Shown piece after piece: positions 25,598 through 34,783 of a DNA stretch of 38,116 nt (within the stretch, counting starts at the first letter, position 1; the number at the start of each line of letters is the position of its first letter). Both the position numbers and the translations under genes were made by a program. The stretch spans positions 1 through 38,116 of the forward strand of contig JAJYYI010000060.1 of NCBI GenBank assembly GCA_021801125.1. The letters run 5' to 3'. Source of the stretch: Deltaproteobacteria bacterium. GTDB taxonomy: Bacteria; Desulfobacterota; Binatia; Binatales; Binataceae. Below the pieces are notes generated by a model. That model was not told the DNA's origin, did not search any database, and worked only from the letters and a program-made list of their open reading frames with translations.

Positions 25598-26593
25598 ATG
25601 ACCAGCAACGCAGGCACCGCGCGCAGCACCTCATCGACCACAAAACGCGACTTTGTCGAGTTGAGCACGCTCACGCGCGAGGAGCTCTACGGGCTGCTTG
25701 CGCTCGCGGCGCGCCTTAAAAGCGAACTCAAGCACGGCCTGGAGCACCCCTACTTGCGCGGGAAAACGTTGGCGATGGTGTTTCAGAAGCCCTCGCTGCG
25801 CACGCGTATCAGCTTTGAGACCGGGATGGCACAACTCGGCGGACATGCTATTTACCTCGGACCCAGCGAAATCGGCTTGGGAGAACGCGAGGCCGTTAAG
25901 GACGTGGCGCGCAACCTTTCGCGATGGGTGGACGTGATAATGATCCGCACGTTTGCCCATGCCACATGCGTCAACCTGGCGCGCGAGGCTACCGTGCCGG
26001 TAATCAACGGCCTGACCGACCTGCTTCACCCCTGCCAGCTTCTGGCCGACTTGCTCACGTTGTACGAGCGCTTTGCCGACTTAAGAGCCCTTAAGATCGT
26101 GTTCGTAGGCGACGGCTTTAACCTTGCCAACTCCTGGATAGAGGCCGCCGAGTTGGTCGGCTTCGAGTTGCGCTTAGCTTGTCCGGCCGGCTATGAGCCC
26201 GGGCCGGATTTTCTCGAACGGTTGAACCGTCTCCCGCGCGGAGTTCTTACCCATGACCCGGCCGACGGGCTTAAGGACGTCGACGTAATCTACACGGACG
26301 CGTGGGTCTCGATGGGACAGGAAGCGCAGACACAGGCGCGTCGACGCGATTTCCGCGGCTTTCAAATAAGCGGCGATTTGCTGAAGCATGCCAAGGACAG
26401 AGCGATTGTGATGCACTGTCTGCCGGCTCATCGAGGAGAAGAAATTACCGACGAGGTGATCGATGGGCCGAACTCCGTCGTGCTCGACCAGGCAGAGAAT
26501 CGCTTGCACGCGCAAAAGGCGCTGCTGCTATGGCTGCTCAAGCCACAGACGTTGGCCCGATCCGGCGGTTCGCACAATATCGCCACGACGTAG
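25598..26593 (+). CDS. argF: Ornithine carbamoyltransferase
   Basis: The 331-residue product has the carbamoyl-phosphate loop as [11 protein letters not shown] (SLRTR, 66-70; commonly STRTR, but the Leu form also occurs in the family). It also has the [11 protein letters not shown] motif for substrate binding, [12 protein letters not shown], and the ornithine-site motif [12 protein letters not shown] near residue 270. It makes citrulline from ornithine and carbamoyl phosphate. The first 17 residues are Ser/Thr-rich and probably disordered. argD precedes by 22 bp and argG follows by 67 bp, so it is part of the arg operon. Confidence 0.95.
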   Translation: MTSNAGTARSTSSTTKRDFVELSTLTREELYGLLALAARLKSELKHGLEHPYLRGKTLAMVFQKPSLRTRISFETGMAQLGGHAIYLGPSEIGLGEREAVKDVARNLSRWVDVIMIRTFAHATCVNLAREATVPVINGLTDLLHPCQLLADLLTLYERFADLRALKIVFVGDGFNLANSWIEAAELVGFELRLACPAGYEPGPDFLERLNRLPRGVLTHDPADGLKDVDVIYTDAWVSMGQEAQTQARRRDFRGFQISGDLLKHAKDRAIVMHCLPAHRGEEITDEVIDGPNSVVLDQAENRLHAQKALLLWLLKPQTLARSGGSHNIATT

Positions 26594-26660
26594 CGCTTGG
26601 CGCTTGCGCACGAGTTTACTGTTTGCGGGGCTTGGGAACCGCGCCGGAGAAATCATCCAA

Positions 26661-27872
26661 ATGGCTAAACCCTCGATAAAAAAGCTTGTCCTCGCGTACT
26701 CTGGAGGCCTTGATACGTCGGTGATTCTGCGCTGGGCCCAGGAGTACTACGGATGCGAGGTAATCGCCTTTTGCGCCGATATCGGACAGGGAGACGAGAC
26801 CGAAGGGCTCGAGCGCAAGGCGCTGGCCAGCGGCGCCAGCCGGTTTTATATGGAAGACCTGCGTGAGGAGTTCGCGCGGGACTTCGTCTTCCCGATGATG
26901 CGCGCCGGAGCGGTGTACGAAGGCTACTACTTGCTCGGCACCTCGATCGCGCGCCCGGCAATAGCCAAACGCCAAGTCGAAGTCGCGCGCCGCGAAGACG
27001 CTGACGCCGTGGGCCACGGCGCCACCGGAAAGGGCAACGACCAGGTCCGTTTCGAGCTTTCCTTTGCGAGTCTGGCGCCCGACCTTACGGTGGTTGCTCC
27101 CTGGCGCAATCCCGATTGGAAGTTTGAAAGCCGCAAAGATCTGATCGCCTACGCGGAGCGCAAGCGGATACCCATTGTCGCCACGGTGGAAAAGCCATAT
27201 TCGACCGACCGTAATCTGCTCCACATAAGCTACGAAGGCGGCATCCTCGAGGACCCCTGGCGGACACCCAACGAAGACATGTTCAAGATGACCGTCGCGC
27301 CGGAGAAAGCGCCCGACATGCCGGAATTCGTCGAGGTTGATTTCGAGGCCGGCGACCCGGTTGCGATCAACAGCGAGCGCCTGTCGCCCGCGGCTCTTAT
27401 CCAACGCGCAAACGAGATCGCCGGCCGCCATGGAGTGGGCAGAGTCGATCTCGTGGAAAATCGCTTCGTGGGGATGAAGTCGCGCGGAGTGTACGAGAGC
27501 CCCGGCGCGACGGTGCTCCTGCATGCGCACCGCGCGGTCGAACAACTCACGTTGGACCGCGAAGCTGCTCATTTGCGCGACTCATTGCAGACGCGCTACG
27601 CCGAACTCATCTACTACGGCTTTTGGTTTGCGCCCGAGCGCGAAGCCTTGCAAGCGCTTATCGACCACACACAGCGCAGCGTTACCGGACGAGCGCGCCT
27701 TAAGCTTTTCAAAGGCGGCGTGTGGATCGTGGGACGACAATCGTCGAATTCGCTCTACAATCCGGCGCTGGCGAGTTTTGAGGAAGCAGGCGGCTACCGC
27801 CAGGGCGACGCCGAGGGCTTCATACGATTGAATGCCTTGAGATTGCGCGCGCTCCGACGCTCGCCGAACTGA
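26661..27872 (+). CDS. argG: Argininosuccinate synthase
   Basis: The 403-residue product begins [20 protein letters not shown] with the ATP-pyrophosphatase loop SGGLDTS. It also has [15 protein letters not shown], the KYxxxxN-like segment [24 protein letters not shown] and [11 protein letters not shown]. It condenses citrulline with aspartate using ATP. The ATG at 26661 has GGAGA about nine bases upstream. An open frame extends 66 codons into argF, but that sequence is shadow coding. The next pathway gene, argH, is not downstream, so the last step must be encoded elsewhere. Confidence 0.97.
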   Translation: MAKPSIKKLVLAYSGGLDTSVILRWAQEYYGCEVIAFCADIGQGDETEGLERKALASGASRFYMEDLREEFARDFVFPMMRAGAVYEGYYLLGTSIARPAIAKRQVEVARREDADAVGHGATGKGNDQVRFELSFASLAPDLTVVAPWRNPDWKFESRKDLIAYAERKRIPIVATVEKPYSTDRNLLHISYEGGILEDPWRTPNEDMFKMTVAPEKAPDMPEFVEVDFEAGDPVAINSERLSPAALIQRANEIAGRHGVGRVDLVENRFVGMKSRGVYESPGATVLLHAHRAVEQLTLDREAAHLRDSLQTRYAELIYYGFWFAPEREALQALIDHTQRSVTGRARLKLFKGGVWIVGRQSSNSLYNPALASFEEAGGYRQGDAEGFIRLNALRLRALRRSPN

Positions 27873-28024
27873 AAGGCGCCTTGAAAACCCGTCGCCGCGC
27901 TTTCTTATGCCCCCGCAAAATCCCGTCCCAGATGGCCCAACTGCGCGAAGCTCCCCGAGCCCTAAAGACGGTGGCAAGCGGGCGCGTGTTTCTGGGTGCC
28001 CGTGACTGGAAAATTATATGGTGA

Positions 28025-28055
28025 CCTCCGGTGCCGAACGGCATCGTCACGGAGG
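28025..28055 (+). promoter_or_regulatory. Hairpin masking the ribosome-binding site of the 58-residue protein gene
   Basis: The strong Shine-Dalgarno sequence CGGAGG (28050-28055) is perfectly complementary to CCTCCG (28025-28030). Between them TGCC (28032-28035) and GGCA (28040-28043) can form an inner stem closed by GAAC. The folded leader would hide the ribosome site of the ATG at 28060, which suggests control by folding, a ligand, a protein or temperature. Seen by eye only. Confidence 0.4.
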
Positions 28056-28059
28056 GCAT

Positions 28060-28236
28060 ATGGTAAAAATTGTCCCATTCAGACCCGCACGAACGCCTGC
28101 CCACAAGAAGGCTGAGTCCACAAAAGACGCATGTGCCAGATGCGGCCACCAGGATAAGGTGCACATCAGGCATCCGAATGGAGTCGTGAGCTGCGTGGCG
28201 CGGGGTTGCGGATGCGAAACCCGTCCGTACGGGTAA
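28060..28236 (+). CDS. Small cysteine-containing protein (58 residues)
   Basis: Five cysteines are present: C25-x2-C28 (CARCGH), C45, C50 and C52 (CVARGCGCE). These, with H30 and H35, could form a small zinc ribbon. The first 22 residues are basic (Lys/Arg/Pro). The ATG at 28060 has a very good ribosome site (CGGAGG four bases before it). An in-frame ATG at 28018 would add 14 residues but has a poor site. No signal peptide. It follows argG by about 190 bp and may not be in that operon. I do not recognise a function; a nucleic-acid or metal-binding role is an inference. Confidence 0.6.
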   Translation: MVKIVPFRPARTPAHKKAESTKDACARCGHQDKVHIRHPNGVVSCVARGCGCETRPYG

Positions 28237-28360
28237 GTCCCGGTCCTTAATCATCTTAGCCGTCCCATTTTGCTGCGGGGATAACGTCTCAGTTTGAGAT
28301 CGGCCCGCATATTGCGTCACACGTTTTTGACTAAAACTCCGCTGGGCACTGATAGCGAAC

Positions 28361-29203
28361 GTGCGGCAATCACCCGGGTCGACAGGCGCAGGCGCTGCGC
28401 GATGGTTAGCGCCGCGGCGGCTTCGTACGCTTATCCAAGATGGGCCGCCGCGTCCTGGCAATTCGCGGCAGGGCTCAGCTAAGCGGGCGCGCGCCGCGTG
28501 CTTCGGTGCGGCGTTGGCGCTGGCGATGCTGCTGCCTTACCCGCCCGCGCTTCATGCGCAAGACAACTGGCAATTTTTGGGAAGTGAAATTGAGCCTTCG
28601 GAGGGTCTGGGGAACGGCGGCTCACAGCCGCGAACCGCCGGGGCTTCGGGCCCACAACGCCGTATACTGGCCTGCGGCGAGGCTGCACGCGCGGCGGGCG
28701 AGCCGTTCCGTTCTATCGTGGCGCGGCTGGTTGAAGTCTCTAATGTAGACGCTCAGGTCTACGAGTCGATCGCGCAAACGAGCCCGCACGCGCGACCAGG
28801 CGGTTGCATTTTTTATAACAGCGACGAGTTGAATAACCTTCTCCAGCACTGGATGGCACTGCCGCGCTCGAGCCTCGCCGAGCCGATGCTCTACGCCATT
28901 TTCGCCCACGAACTCGGACATTTGGCCCACGGCGACTTTTCCGAAGAGCGCGCGGAGGTCGACCCGATGACGCGCGAACTCGAGGCCGATCGCTTCGCAG
29001 GCTACACGCTCTCTCGATTGAACGTCTCGGTTGACGATCTCACCGGGTACTATCGGCTGACCGGCGACGATTTCAGCGGCATCCGGCACGACCACGGGGA
29101 CAGCGGCCAGCGCGCCGAGGCATTCACAGTTGGATGGCGGCGCGCGGAACTCGGGCTGATCGAACAATCGACCGTCGGTGTGGGCTCAAGCGATCATCCC
29201 TAG
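28361..29203 (+). CDS. Secreted or periplasmic HExxH metalloprotease-like protein
   Basis: The 280-residue product has HELGH (183-187) followed by LAHGDF, and ELEADRFAGY (206-215), where E206 is the likely third zinc ligand. This HExxH...ExxAD arrangement is that of M48/M56-type gluzincin peptidases. A hydrophobic stretch at about 47-65 ending LHA/QDN reads as a signal peptide, with cleavage near residue 66. The only available start (GTG 28361) puts an unusual 40-residue basic leader before it; no ATG exists in frame between. The true start may be a rarer codon, or the leader may be real. There is no membrane helix in the mature part. Unlike HtpX it is small and soluble. Substrate unknown. 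Confidence 0.7.
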   Translation: MRQSPGSTGAGAARWLAPRRLRTLIQDGPPRPGNSRQGSAKRARAACFGAALALAMLLPYPPALHAQDNWQFLGSEIEPSEGLGNGGSQPRTAGASGPQRRILACGEAARAAGEPFRSIVARLVEVSNVDAQVYESIAQTSPHARPGGCIFYNSDELNNLLQHWMALPRSSLAEPMLYAIFAHELGHLAHGDFSEERAEVDPMTRELEADRFAGYTLSRLNVSVDDLTGYYRLTGDDFSGIRHDHGDSGQRAEAFTVGWRRAELGLIEQSTVGVGSSDHP

Positions 29204-29697
29204 CTGTTTTCCGGCATCTTCGCGTCACGCCGACGACGTCCGCGCAGCTAACTGAGCCTCTCTTCCACGCGCTTTACGAAAAACGTTTGCCCGCCTCAGC
29301 GCTCGTATGGCCTATCTGTTGAGCGGCAACACGCGATTTCTAATTCCCACGCCCGTGGCAGCAACAATCCGGGGGCAATTCGGCACGGGACAACGCTTAA
29401 GCTGCACGGTGTCTCCATGGTCATGCAACGGCTCAGCCGTTTGGCTAAAACATAAGCAGACTGAGTGCGAGGATCGCGTCGTCCTTCGCCATCACAGGCT
29501 CTGCACTCCTCTCAGACGACGCTTTCGACCAGCAGCGGCTTGGGAATACTCCTATTTTTTCGGCCTTCCGACGCATTGCGAGCGTACGCAACACATTTAC
29601 CTGCTGCGCCATGCGTAAAGACGCCGAACGTCGCAACGTCGGCGCCGTCAACCTTTTCCGCGCCCGATAGTCTGTGTAATTTGGGTAAAGAGATTGT
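29204..29697. other. Intergenic region before the secreted-protein gene
   Basis: About 490 bp with no supported gene; open frames are short, lack ribosome sites and conflict with each other. A bulged 9-bp hairpin at 29622-29644 (CGCCG-A-ACGT / ACGT-CGGCG with loop CGCA) lies about 55 bp before the next gene and may be in its leader. Otherwise I see nothing. Confidence 0.5.
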
Positions 29698-30507
29698 ATG
29701 CGCAATTTTGCAAAGCGAATGGTGAGGCGTTGGATCACGCTTGGCGCAACAGGATTGGCGGTCATGAGTATGTCCATCGGCGTCACGCATGCGCAGAAGA
29801 CCGACTTCGATAGCACCGAACCGGTTACCTTCAAGATCATGAGCCCAGACGGCGGGCAGGTGATTGGCCACGGTGAATATCATCTTGAAAAGGTCGGCAA
29901 CTCTTCGGTGCTGGTTGGGCGAAATCGCTACACCGATGGCGGGTACGACGTTGAACGGGACCGGGTAATGCTCCGTGGAACCGGTCAGGCTCCTGCAATG
30001 CTCGCTTTCGAACATACGTTCTATGCCGGCGACGGATCGAAGCGTGCGTTCGCGCGCGCTGATGTCCGCACCGGCGACGCCTCGTGCGCGGATTATCAGA
30101 CCGGTCGCGAACAGGCCACGCATATCGATTTCCCGGCTGACACCTACGCGGGCGCCACGGTCGTACTTGCGATGGAAAATGCGGTGCGCGCGGGCGAGGA
30201 CAACGCGAGCTTCCACGTCTTCGATTGCGGTCCGGCGCCAAGGCTGCTTTCAGTGATGGTGCGTGCGGATGGTCCCGCGCAGCCCTGGGGGTTTTACCCA
30301 AATCTGGTGCGGCGAGTTAGCGTAACTCCGGACCTCGGCGCGCTGGGCGTGATTATTTCCGGCCTGATACCCCATCGCGACGCCTGGTTCGACGCCTCGG
30401 GATGGAAGTTTGTCGGAGCTGAAATCCAGCGCTATCTGGCGAACGGACCGAAAGTGCTGCTGGTGCGCGACCTCAGCGGCAAGATTGGTGCTGACGGCCC
30501 TGGCTAG
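29698..30507 (+). CDS. Secreted protein of unknown function
   Basis: The 269-residue product has an N-terminal signal peptide: MRNFAKRMVRRW, then a hydrophobic stretch, ending THA/QKTD with cleavage after A32. The mature part is rich in beta-type residues and aromatic/Gly positions (for example GHGEYHLEKVGNSSVLVGRNRY and MLAFEHTFYAGDGS). Two cysteines (in ASCADY and FDCGPA) could form a disulfide. No enzymatic motif or membrane anchor is seen. TAAAGAG lies five bases before the ATG and supports the start. It is a single gene after the metalloprotease. I do not recognise the family; a periplasmic or extracellular lipid- or ligand-binding role would be a guess. Confidence 0.62.
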   Translation: MRNFAKRMVRRWITLGATGLAVMSMSIGVTHAQKTDFDSTEPVTFKIMSPDGGQVIGHGEYHLEKVGNSSVLVGRNRYTDGGYDVERDRVMLRGTGQAPAMLAFEHTFYAGDGSKRAFARADVRTGDASCADYQTGREQATHIDFPADTYAGATVVLAMENAVRAGEDNASFHVFDCGPAPRLLSVMVRADGPAQPWGFYPNLVRRVSVTPDLGALGVIISGLIPHRDAWFDASGWKFVGAEIQRYLANGPKVLLVRDLSGKIGADGPG

Positions 30508-30511
30508 GGCC
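30496..30511 (+). terminator. Candidate hairpin at the end of the secreted-protein gene
   Basis: GGCCCT (30496-30501) and AGGGCC (30506-30511) form a 6-bp stem with loop GGCT over the stop codon; AAAATTTT follows ten bases later. No immediate U-run, so weak. Confidence 0.25.
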
Positions 30512-30584
30512 CTGCCGCCAAAATTTTCCCCAGCCCCCTACCATCGAAAGGCTTAATTTATGATGGACCTCGGCGAGTTGAAAT

Positions 30585-31118
30585 TCATCGGGGTTTCTGA
30601 TTTACGGTCTCGTCTCGCATGAGCAAATCGCCGCTATCGCCGGCCGTTTCCGATGACGCGAATGGGTGGGTGGCGCTGCAGAAGACATTCATCAGCCGAA
30701 TTCCCCATCCGGGACCTTGCTTCAGAAATGAGTTCGCATTGTTGTATAGCTGCGGATCATTGATAGCCATGTCTAGCGACTCTTGCCCCCGGTTGAGCTT
30801 GCGCAGGATTTCCCGCAAGTCGGCGGATGAACCGCGCAGATTTACCAGGATTTCATCACCGTAGCGACGGTCGCTGAACAATCGCGAAATCGCGCCCTTG
30901 CCCTCTCCGTAGCGCAGCACGAGGTGATTCAGCGATTCGGCCACGAGACTCGCGGACTGCGCCGCCAACTACATTGATCTCACAGCGCCGTTGACGTTCG
31001 CGAGCAGCCTTCTCTCCTTGCCCTTGGCCGACAGCATCGCACCGAGCGCACCCTCGCCGCTGTGCGTCTGCGAAAAGTCGTAGTCACCTTCGCCGCGACC
31101 GCGCGTGCCGTACGCGCG
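30585..31118 (-). pseudogene. Truncated and interrupted Mce/MlaD-family C-terminal remnant
   Basis: On the minus strand, directly after the livF TGA and in the same frame, the sequence reads as the C-terminal part of an Mce/MlaD lipid-transport protein. It shows GRGEGDYDFSQTHSGEGALG, then GKGAISRLFSDRRYGDEILV, LREILRKLNRGQESL and INDPQLYNN, the repeated gap-and-helix units typical of such tails. There is no MCE domain or start. An in-frame TAG at 30969-30971 interrupts it between AVRSM and LAAQSAS. Downstream of the TAG a 127-codon frame remains but begins at a poor TTG. It is best read as a pseudogene whose 5' part was lost when livF came to lie next to it. Recent decay is suggested because only one stop is seen. 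The family assignment is from motif resemblance. Confidence 0.6.
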
Positions 31119-31835
31119 TCAGGCGCTCTGCGAGAACTTGACGCCCAGGTAGGTTCGAACTTCGTTGCTATCGAGAAGCTCGCGGGCGGGAGCCTCGTGC
31201 TGCACGCGGCCCTTCTCCAGGATATAGCCACGATCCGCCAGGCGCAGCGCAAAGAGCGCGTTCTGCTCGCTCAAAAGAATGCTGATGCCTTCGTCTCGAA
31301 GTTTGCGGACCCATTCCCCGAGTTGAGCCACCACGGCCGGCGAAAGGCCCTCGCTAGGCTCGTCGAGTAACAGCAGCTTGGGATCGGCCAGCAGAGCGCT
31401 TCCCAGCTTTAGCATTTGCTGCTCGCCGCCGCTTAAGAAAGCGGCGCGCCGCGTCCTAAGCTCGGCCAGCTTCGGAAATAACCTGAAGACATAATCGATC
31501 GTCCGTCCCGAGCCTCCTTCACGGTTGCCGCGCTGGGCGAGCCTGAGGTTCTGTTCTACATTCAGCGAGCTAAAGACGCGTCGCCCGCTCGGCACGAAAG
31601 CGAGCCCGAGGCGCGCGATCTGATACGGCGCGTACCTGGTTATATCTCGCGAGACGAAGCCGATGCGGCCGTGGCGCGGAGGCGTGAGGCTCATTATGCT
31701 GCGCATCGTGGTGGTCTTGCCCGCGCCGTTGCGTCCGAGCAGAACCACAACCTCGCCCTCCTTCACGTTCAACGAGACCCCCTGAAGAATATGGCTCTCT
31801 CCGTAGAAAGTGTGTATCGCGTCAACCTGGAGCAT
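31119..31835 (-). CDS. livF: Branched-chain amino acid-type ABC transporter ATPase LivF
   Basis: The 238-residue product has Walker A LLGRNGAGKTT, signature LSGGEQQML, Walker B LLLLDEPSEGL and a switch His equivalent position occupied in LLSEQN, the Gln-type seen in LivF. Its ATG follows the livG stop with no gap. It powers import through the LivH/LivM channel at the inner membrane. It is the last intact gene of the operon. Confidence 0.94.
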   Translation of the reverse strand: MLQVDAIHTFYGESHILQGVSLNVKEGEVVVLLGRNGAGKTTTMRSIMSLTPPRHGRIGFVSRDITRYAPYQIARLGLAFVPSGRRVFSSLNVEQNLRLAQRGNREGGSGRTIDYVFRLFPKLAELRTRRAAFLSGGEQQMLKLGSALLADPKLLLLDEPSEGLSPAVVAQLGEWVRKLRDEGISILLSEQNALFALRLADRGYILEKGRVQHEAPARELLDSNEVRTYLGVKFSQSA

Positions 31836-32597
31836 CTAACTGTCCAAGGCCTCATTGCCCAGATAGACTTCGGCAACCTGCTGGTTGCGGCGCACCTCGT
31901 CCGGCGAACCTTCAACTAGAATACGTCCTTGGTGCAACACCGTAACCGACTCGGAGATCTCGAAAACCACGTCCATGTCATGCTCGCAGAAGAGCACTGT
32001 CAGACTTCGGTTCTTGGCCATGCCGCGCACCAAGTTGACCATGCGCCGTGTTTCCCAGGGCGACATGCCCGCGGTCGGCTCGTCAAGCAGCAGCATCCGC
32101 GGTCTTGTCGCCAGCGCAAGCGCGACCTCGAGCGCGCGCTGGTCCCCATGCGAGAGCGTGCTGGCCTGCACCTGCGCGACCTCGGAAAGGCCCACTTGCT
32201 CCAGTATCTCCAGCGCTTCATCGCGCACCGCGCAACGATCCTGAAAACGCGTCAGAAGATTCGCGCTGCGTCCCATCCGAGCCACTATCGCCATCTTGAT
32301 CGAATCAAGCACGCTGAGCCGCGGAAAAATGCTCGTGATCTGAAAGGACTGGGCGAGGCCACGCCGCGTGATAACGTGCGGCGAATGGCCCGTTATATCG
32401 TGGCCGGCGAATCTGATCGTCCCCGAGCTTGGCTCCAGCGTGCCGGTGAGCATCTTGAAAAGCGTAGACTTTCCCGCCCCGTTCGGCCCGATAACCGAAT
32501 GAATCGTGCCCTGCTTGACCGAGAGGGTGACTTGGTCGACGGCGCGGAATCCGCCAAAAACCTTGCTCAGACCATGCGTTTCGAGCATTCGCATCAT
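31836..32597 (-). CDS. livG: Branched-chain amino acid-type ABC transporter ATPase LivG
   Basis: The 253-residue product has Walker A IGPNGAGKST, a LivG-type signature LSHGDQRALE, Walker B MLLLDEPTAGM and the H-loop FCEHDMDVVF. The GLAQSFQITSIFPRLSV segment holds the Q-loop. Start codons at residues 1, 2 and 4 are all ATG and no ribosome site distinguishes them. It pairs with LivF as the ATPase heterodimer. It lies 45 bp after livM. Confidence 0.94.
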   Translation of the reverse strand: MMRMLETHGLSKVFGGFRAVDQVTLSVKQGTIHSVIGPNGAGKSTLFKMLTGTLEPSSGTIRFAGHDITGHSPHVITRRGLAQSFQITSIFPRLSVLDSIKMAIVARMGRSANLLTRFQDRCAVRDEALEILEQVGLSEVAQVQASTLSHGDQRALEVALALATRPRMLLLDEPTAGMSPWETRRMVNLVRGMAKNRSLTVLFCEHDMDVVFEISESVTVLHQGRILVEGSPDEVRRNQQVAEVYLGNEALDS

Positions 32598-32642
32598 AGT
32601 GCACCCGGCGTGCGCCGCGAGCGCTCGCCGCTGTCAGCGCCG

Positions 32643-33809
32643 CTATCCTGGGTTAGGGCCCGAAGCCTGTGGACGTGCGAACCAACGCCGCCAGCGTTTG
32701 GCGCTAAACAATCCCACTATCCCATCCGGCATGAACAGGACTATCGCCAAAACCACCAGTCCAAGAACGAGTTGCCAATCCTTGAGATGCTGGACGATTA
32801 TCTCGTGGCTGATCTGGTAGACCAAGGCGCCCAAGGCCGGGCCCAAAAACGAGTTCATCCCGCCCAGGACCAGCATAAAGATTGGCTCGCCCGATTTTGT
32901 CCAGTCGAGCAGCTCCGGGTACGCCGATTGGTCGTGAATGATGAAAAGCCCGCCGGCGAACGCCGAGAAAGCTCCCGCCAGCACGAAGGCCAAAAGCTCG
33001 TGGCGAAATACGTTGACGCCAACGCTTTGCGCCCGAGCCCGGTTCTCCCGAATCGCGCGCAGCGTAAGCCCGAACGGCGACACGGTTATCTTCCACAACA
33101 GCAGCATCGCAAGCGCCGCCGCTACGAAGACAAAAAAGAAACCGACTTGCGGATCCATCAAGACAGCCGGCACGGCGACGCCGAAAATACCCGTGGCGCC
33201 ATTCGTGATGTCGTATTGCTGCTGCGCGACGGTGTAGAAAAGCTGCGCAAAGGCGAGCGTTAAAAGCGCGAAATATAGCTTGCGGGTGCGCAACGCCACC
33301 AGCCCCACCGCAAAGGCGCTCACCGCGCCTACCAGCGGCGTTGCGATAAACGACGGCCAAAACGGGGCCTTGAAGTGCAGCCAGGCCAACGCGATGGTGT
33401 AGGCGCCGAGTCCGTAGTACGCGGCTTGGCCAAACGACACCAGACCCCCGTAGCCGACCAGCAGGTTAGTGGCCACGGCGAACAAGGCCAGCGCAGCCAC
33501 GTGTTGCAACTCAAGCAGCCACACCGGCGAGAGCACACGTGACGCTACAAACGCCGCAAGCGCACCCACGGCAAACACCGCGAGCGCGTAGGTAGTCGGC
33601 CACGCCTCCGCCATCGGCGCGCCCGCCGACCTATGCGCCGGCGCCTCCGGTATCGCCGGCCCGCGCACGGGCGCGCCGACAGGCGCAGCGTCGCGCGCCA
33701 TCTCCCAGTTCACACTTGCCGCACGCGCTAGCCAGGCTCGAGCCGCACCATATCGCCGCTCCGGTCCGGGACGCTGTGATGAATTGTCCGGCAACCTGGT
33801 TGGCTCCAT
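32643..33809 (-). CDS. livM: Branched-chain amino acid-type ABC transporter permease LivM
   Basis: The product from ATG 33809 is 388 residues, with about nine hydrophobic segments. It has the family motifs VGYGGLVSFGQAAYYGLGAY, LRAIRENRARAQSVGVN (the EAA-like loop that contacts the ATPase) and FAGGLFIIHDQS. The ATG lies ten bases after the livH stop. The first 70 or so residues (polar, Pro/Arg-rich) are not needed for the fold, so a downstream ATG (33701 or 33617) is possible. It forms the channel together with LivH. Confidence 0.9.
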   Translation of the reverse strand: MEPTRLPDNSSQRPGPERRYGAARAWLARAASVNWEMARDAAPVGAPVRGPAIPEAPAHRSAGAPMAEAWPTTYALAVFAVGALAAFVASRVLSPVWLLELQHVAALALFAVATNLLVGYGGLVSFGQAAYYGLGAYTIALAWLHFKAPFWPSFIATPLVGAVSAFAVGLVALRTRKLYFALLTLAFAQLFYTVAQQQYDITNGATGIFGVAVPAVLMDPQVGFFFVFVAAALAMLLLWKITVSPFGLTLRAIRENRARAQSVGVNVFRHELLAFVLAGAFSAFAGGLFIIHDQSAYPELLDWTKSGEPIFMLVLGGMNSFLGPALGALVYQISHEIIVQHLKDWQLVLGLVVLAIVLFMPDGIVGLFSAKRWRRWFARPQASGPNPG

Positions 33810-33819
33810 GAATCGTTTA

Positions 33820-34698
33820 TCAGGCCATCTCGGCTGTCCCGAAAAGTCCGGACGGCCGTATCTCAAGCACGACGATCATCGCCAGGTAGATGTAAGCCGG
33901 CGCCCAGGACGGCGTCCACAAGATCCCCAGCGCTTGAAACAGGCCGACGATCATCGCGCCGACCGCGGCACCGGCCACCGAACCGAGCCCGCCGATAACC
34001 ACGACGATGAACGCGGCGACGATAATGTTCGCGTCAAGGCCGGTGTCGATCGACTGCAGCGGCGCGACCACTGCTCCGCCAAACCCGGCCAAGAGCGCGC
34101 CAAGCCCGAACACCATCGTGTACAACAAGCGCACGTTGGTTCCCTTCGCCGCCAGCATCTCCGAGTCTTCCACCGCGGCCAGGATGCGCCAGCCTAGAAG
34201 TGTGAATCGCAGCAGGATCCATAAACCGAGTCCTATGGCCGCTGCCGCGCCGACCACGAAAAGGTCGTACACCGGAAAGCTCGCCGCGCCCAGCCGCATG
34301 CTGCCCGAAAGAATCGCCGGCGTCGGCACAGCGCGGCTCTGAGCGCCCCAGAACCTAATAGCCAGATCCGCCAAAATCAAGAAAACCGCGTAGGTTGCCA
34401 GCAGCTGCGTCAGATGGTCCTTATCATACACGCGGCGCAGCACGGTAACCTCCACGACCATTCCGAGCGTCGCGACGATCAAGGGCGCGGCCACCAGCGA
34501 CACCCAAAACGCCCCGCCGCCAAAGCTGCTGACGATCGTGCTCACCAAGAACGCGCCGTACATGTAGAAGCTGCCGTGCGCAATATTCGCGATGCGCATC
34601 GCGCCAAACACCAGCGTGAGTCCGGCGGCAATGATGAACAGGCTTCCCGCCGTGGTCATCGCGCTGAGCAGTTCAACCGCAAGGCTTTCTACGCTCAA
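33820..34698 (-). CDS. livH: Branched-chain amino acid-type ABC transporter permease LivH
   Basis: From TTG 34698, preceded by GGGGGAC, the product is 292 residues with the LivH motifs AAGLTLVFGAMRIANIAHGS, FYMYGAF, LRFTLLGWRILAAVEDSEMA-like loop (here AVEDSEMLAAKGTN) and GGLGSVAGAAVGAMIVG. An ATG at 34659 is an alternative. Upstream codons in the same frame are basic and unlike any permease, so the longer frame is rejected. The stop lies just before livM. The same GGGGGA ribosome site precedes the first binding-protein gene. Confidence 0.9.
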   Translation of the reverse strand: MSVESLAVELLSAMTTAGSLFIIAAGLTLVFGAMRIANIAHGSFYMYGAFLVSTIVSSFGGGAFWVSLVAAPLIVATLGMVVEVTVLRRVYDKDHLTQLLATYAVFLILADLAIRFWGAQSRAVPTPAILSGSMRLGAASFPVYDLFVVGAAAAIGLGLWILLRFTLLGWRILAAVEDSEMLAAKGTNVRLLYTMVFGLGALLAGFGGAVVAPLQSIDTGLDANIIVAAFIVVVIGGLGSVAGAAVGAMIVGLFQALGILWTPSWAPAYIYLAMIVVLEIRPSGLFGTAEMA

Positions 34699-34783
34699 CT
34701 TTGTCCCCCGCAATTCCGCCGCACGCCACCCCAATCGCAGGCGCGCCGCGGCAACCTCAAGTTGGGCCGTCCTCTCGCGCGCG

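Noticed and set aside
25793-25807. SLRTR instead of STRTR in ArgF, as a lost active-site residue
   Set aside because: The Leu form occurs in genuine ornithine carbamoyltransferases and the other motifs are intact.
31929-33263. 444-codon plus-strand frame opposite livG and livM
   Set aside because: Antisense shadow of two clear ABC transporter genes.
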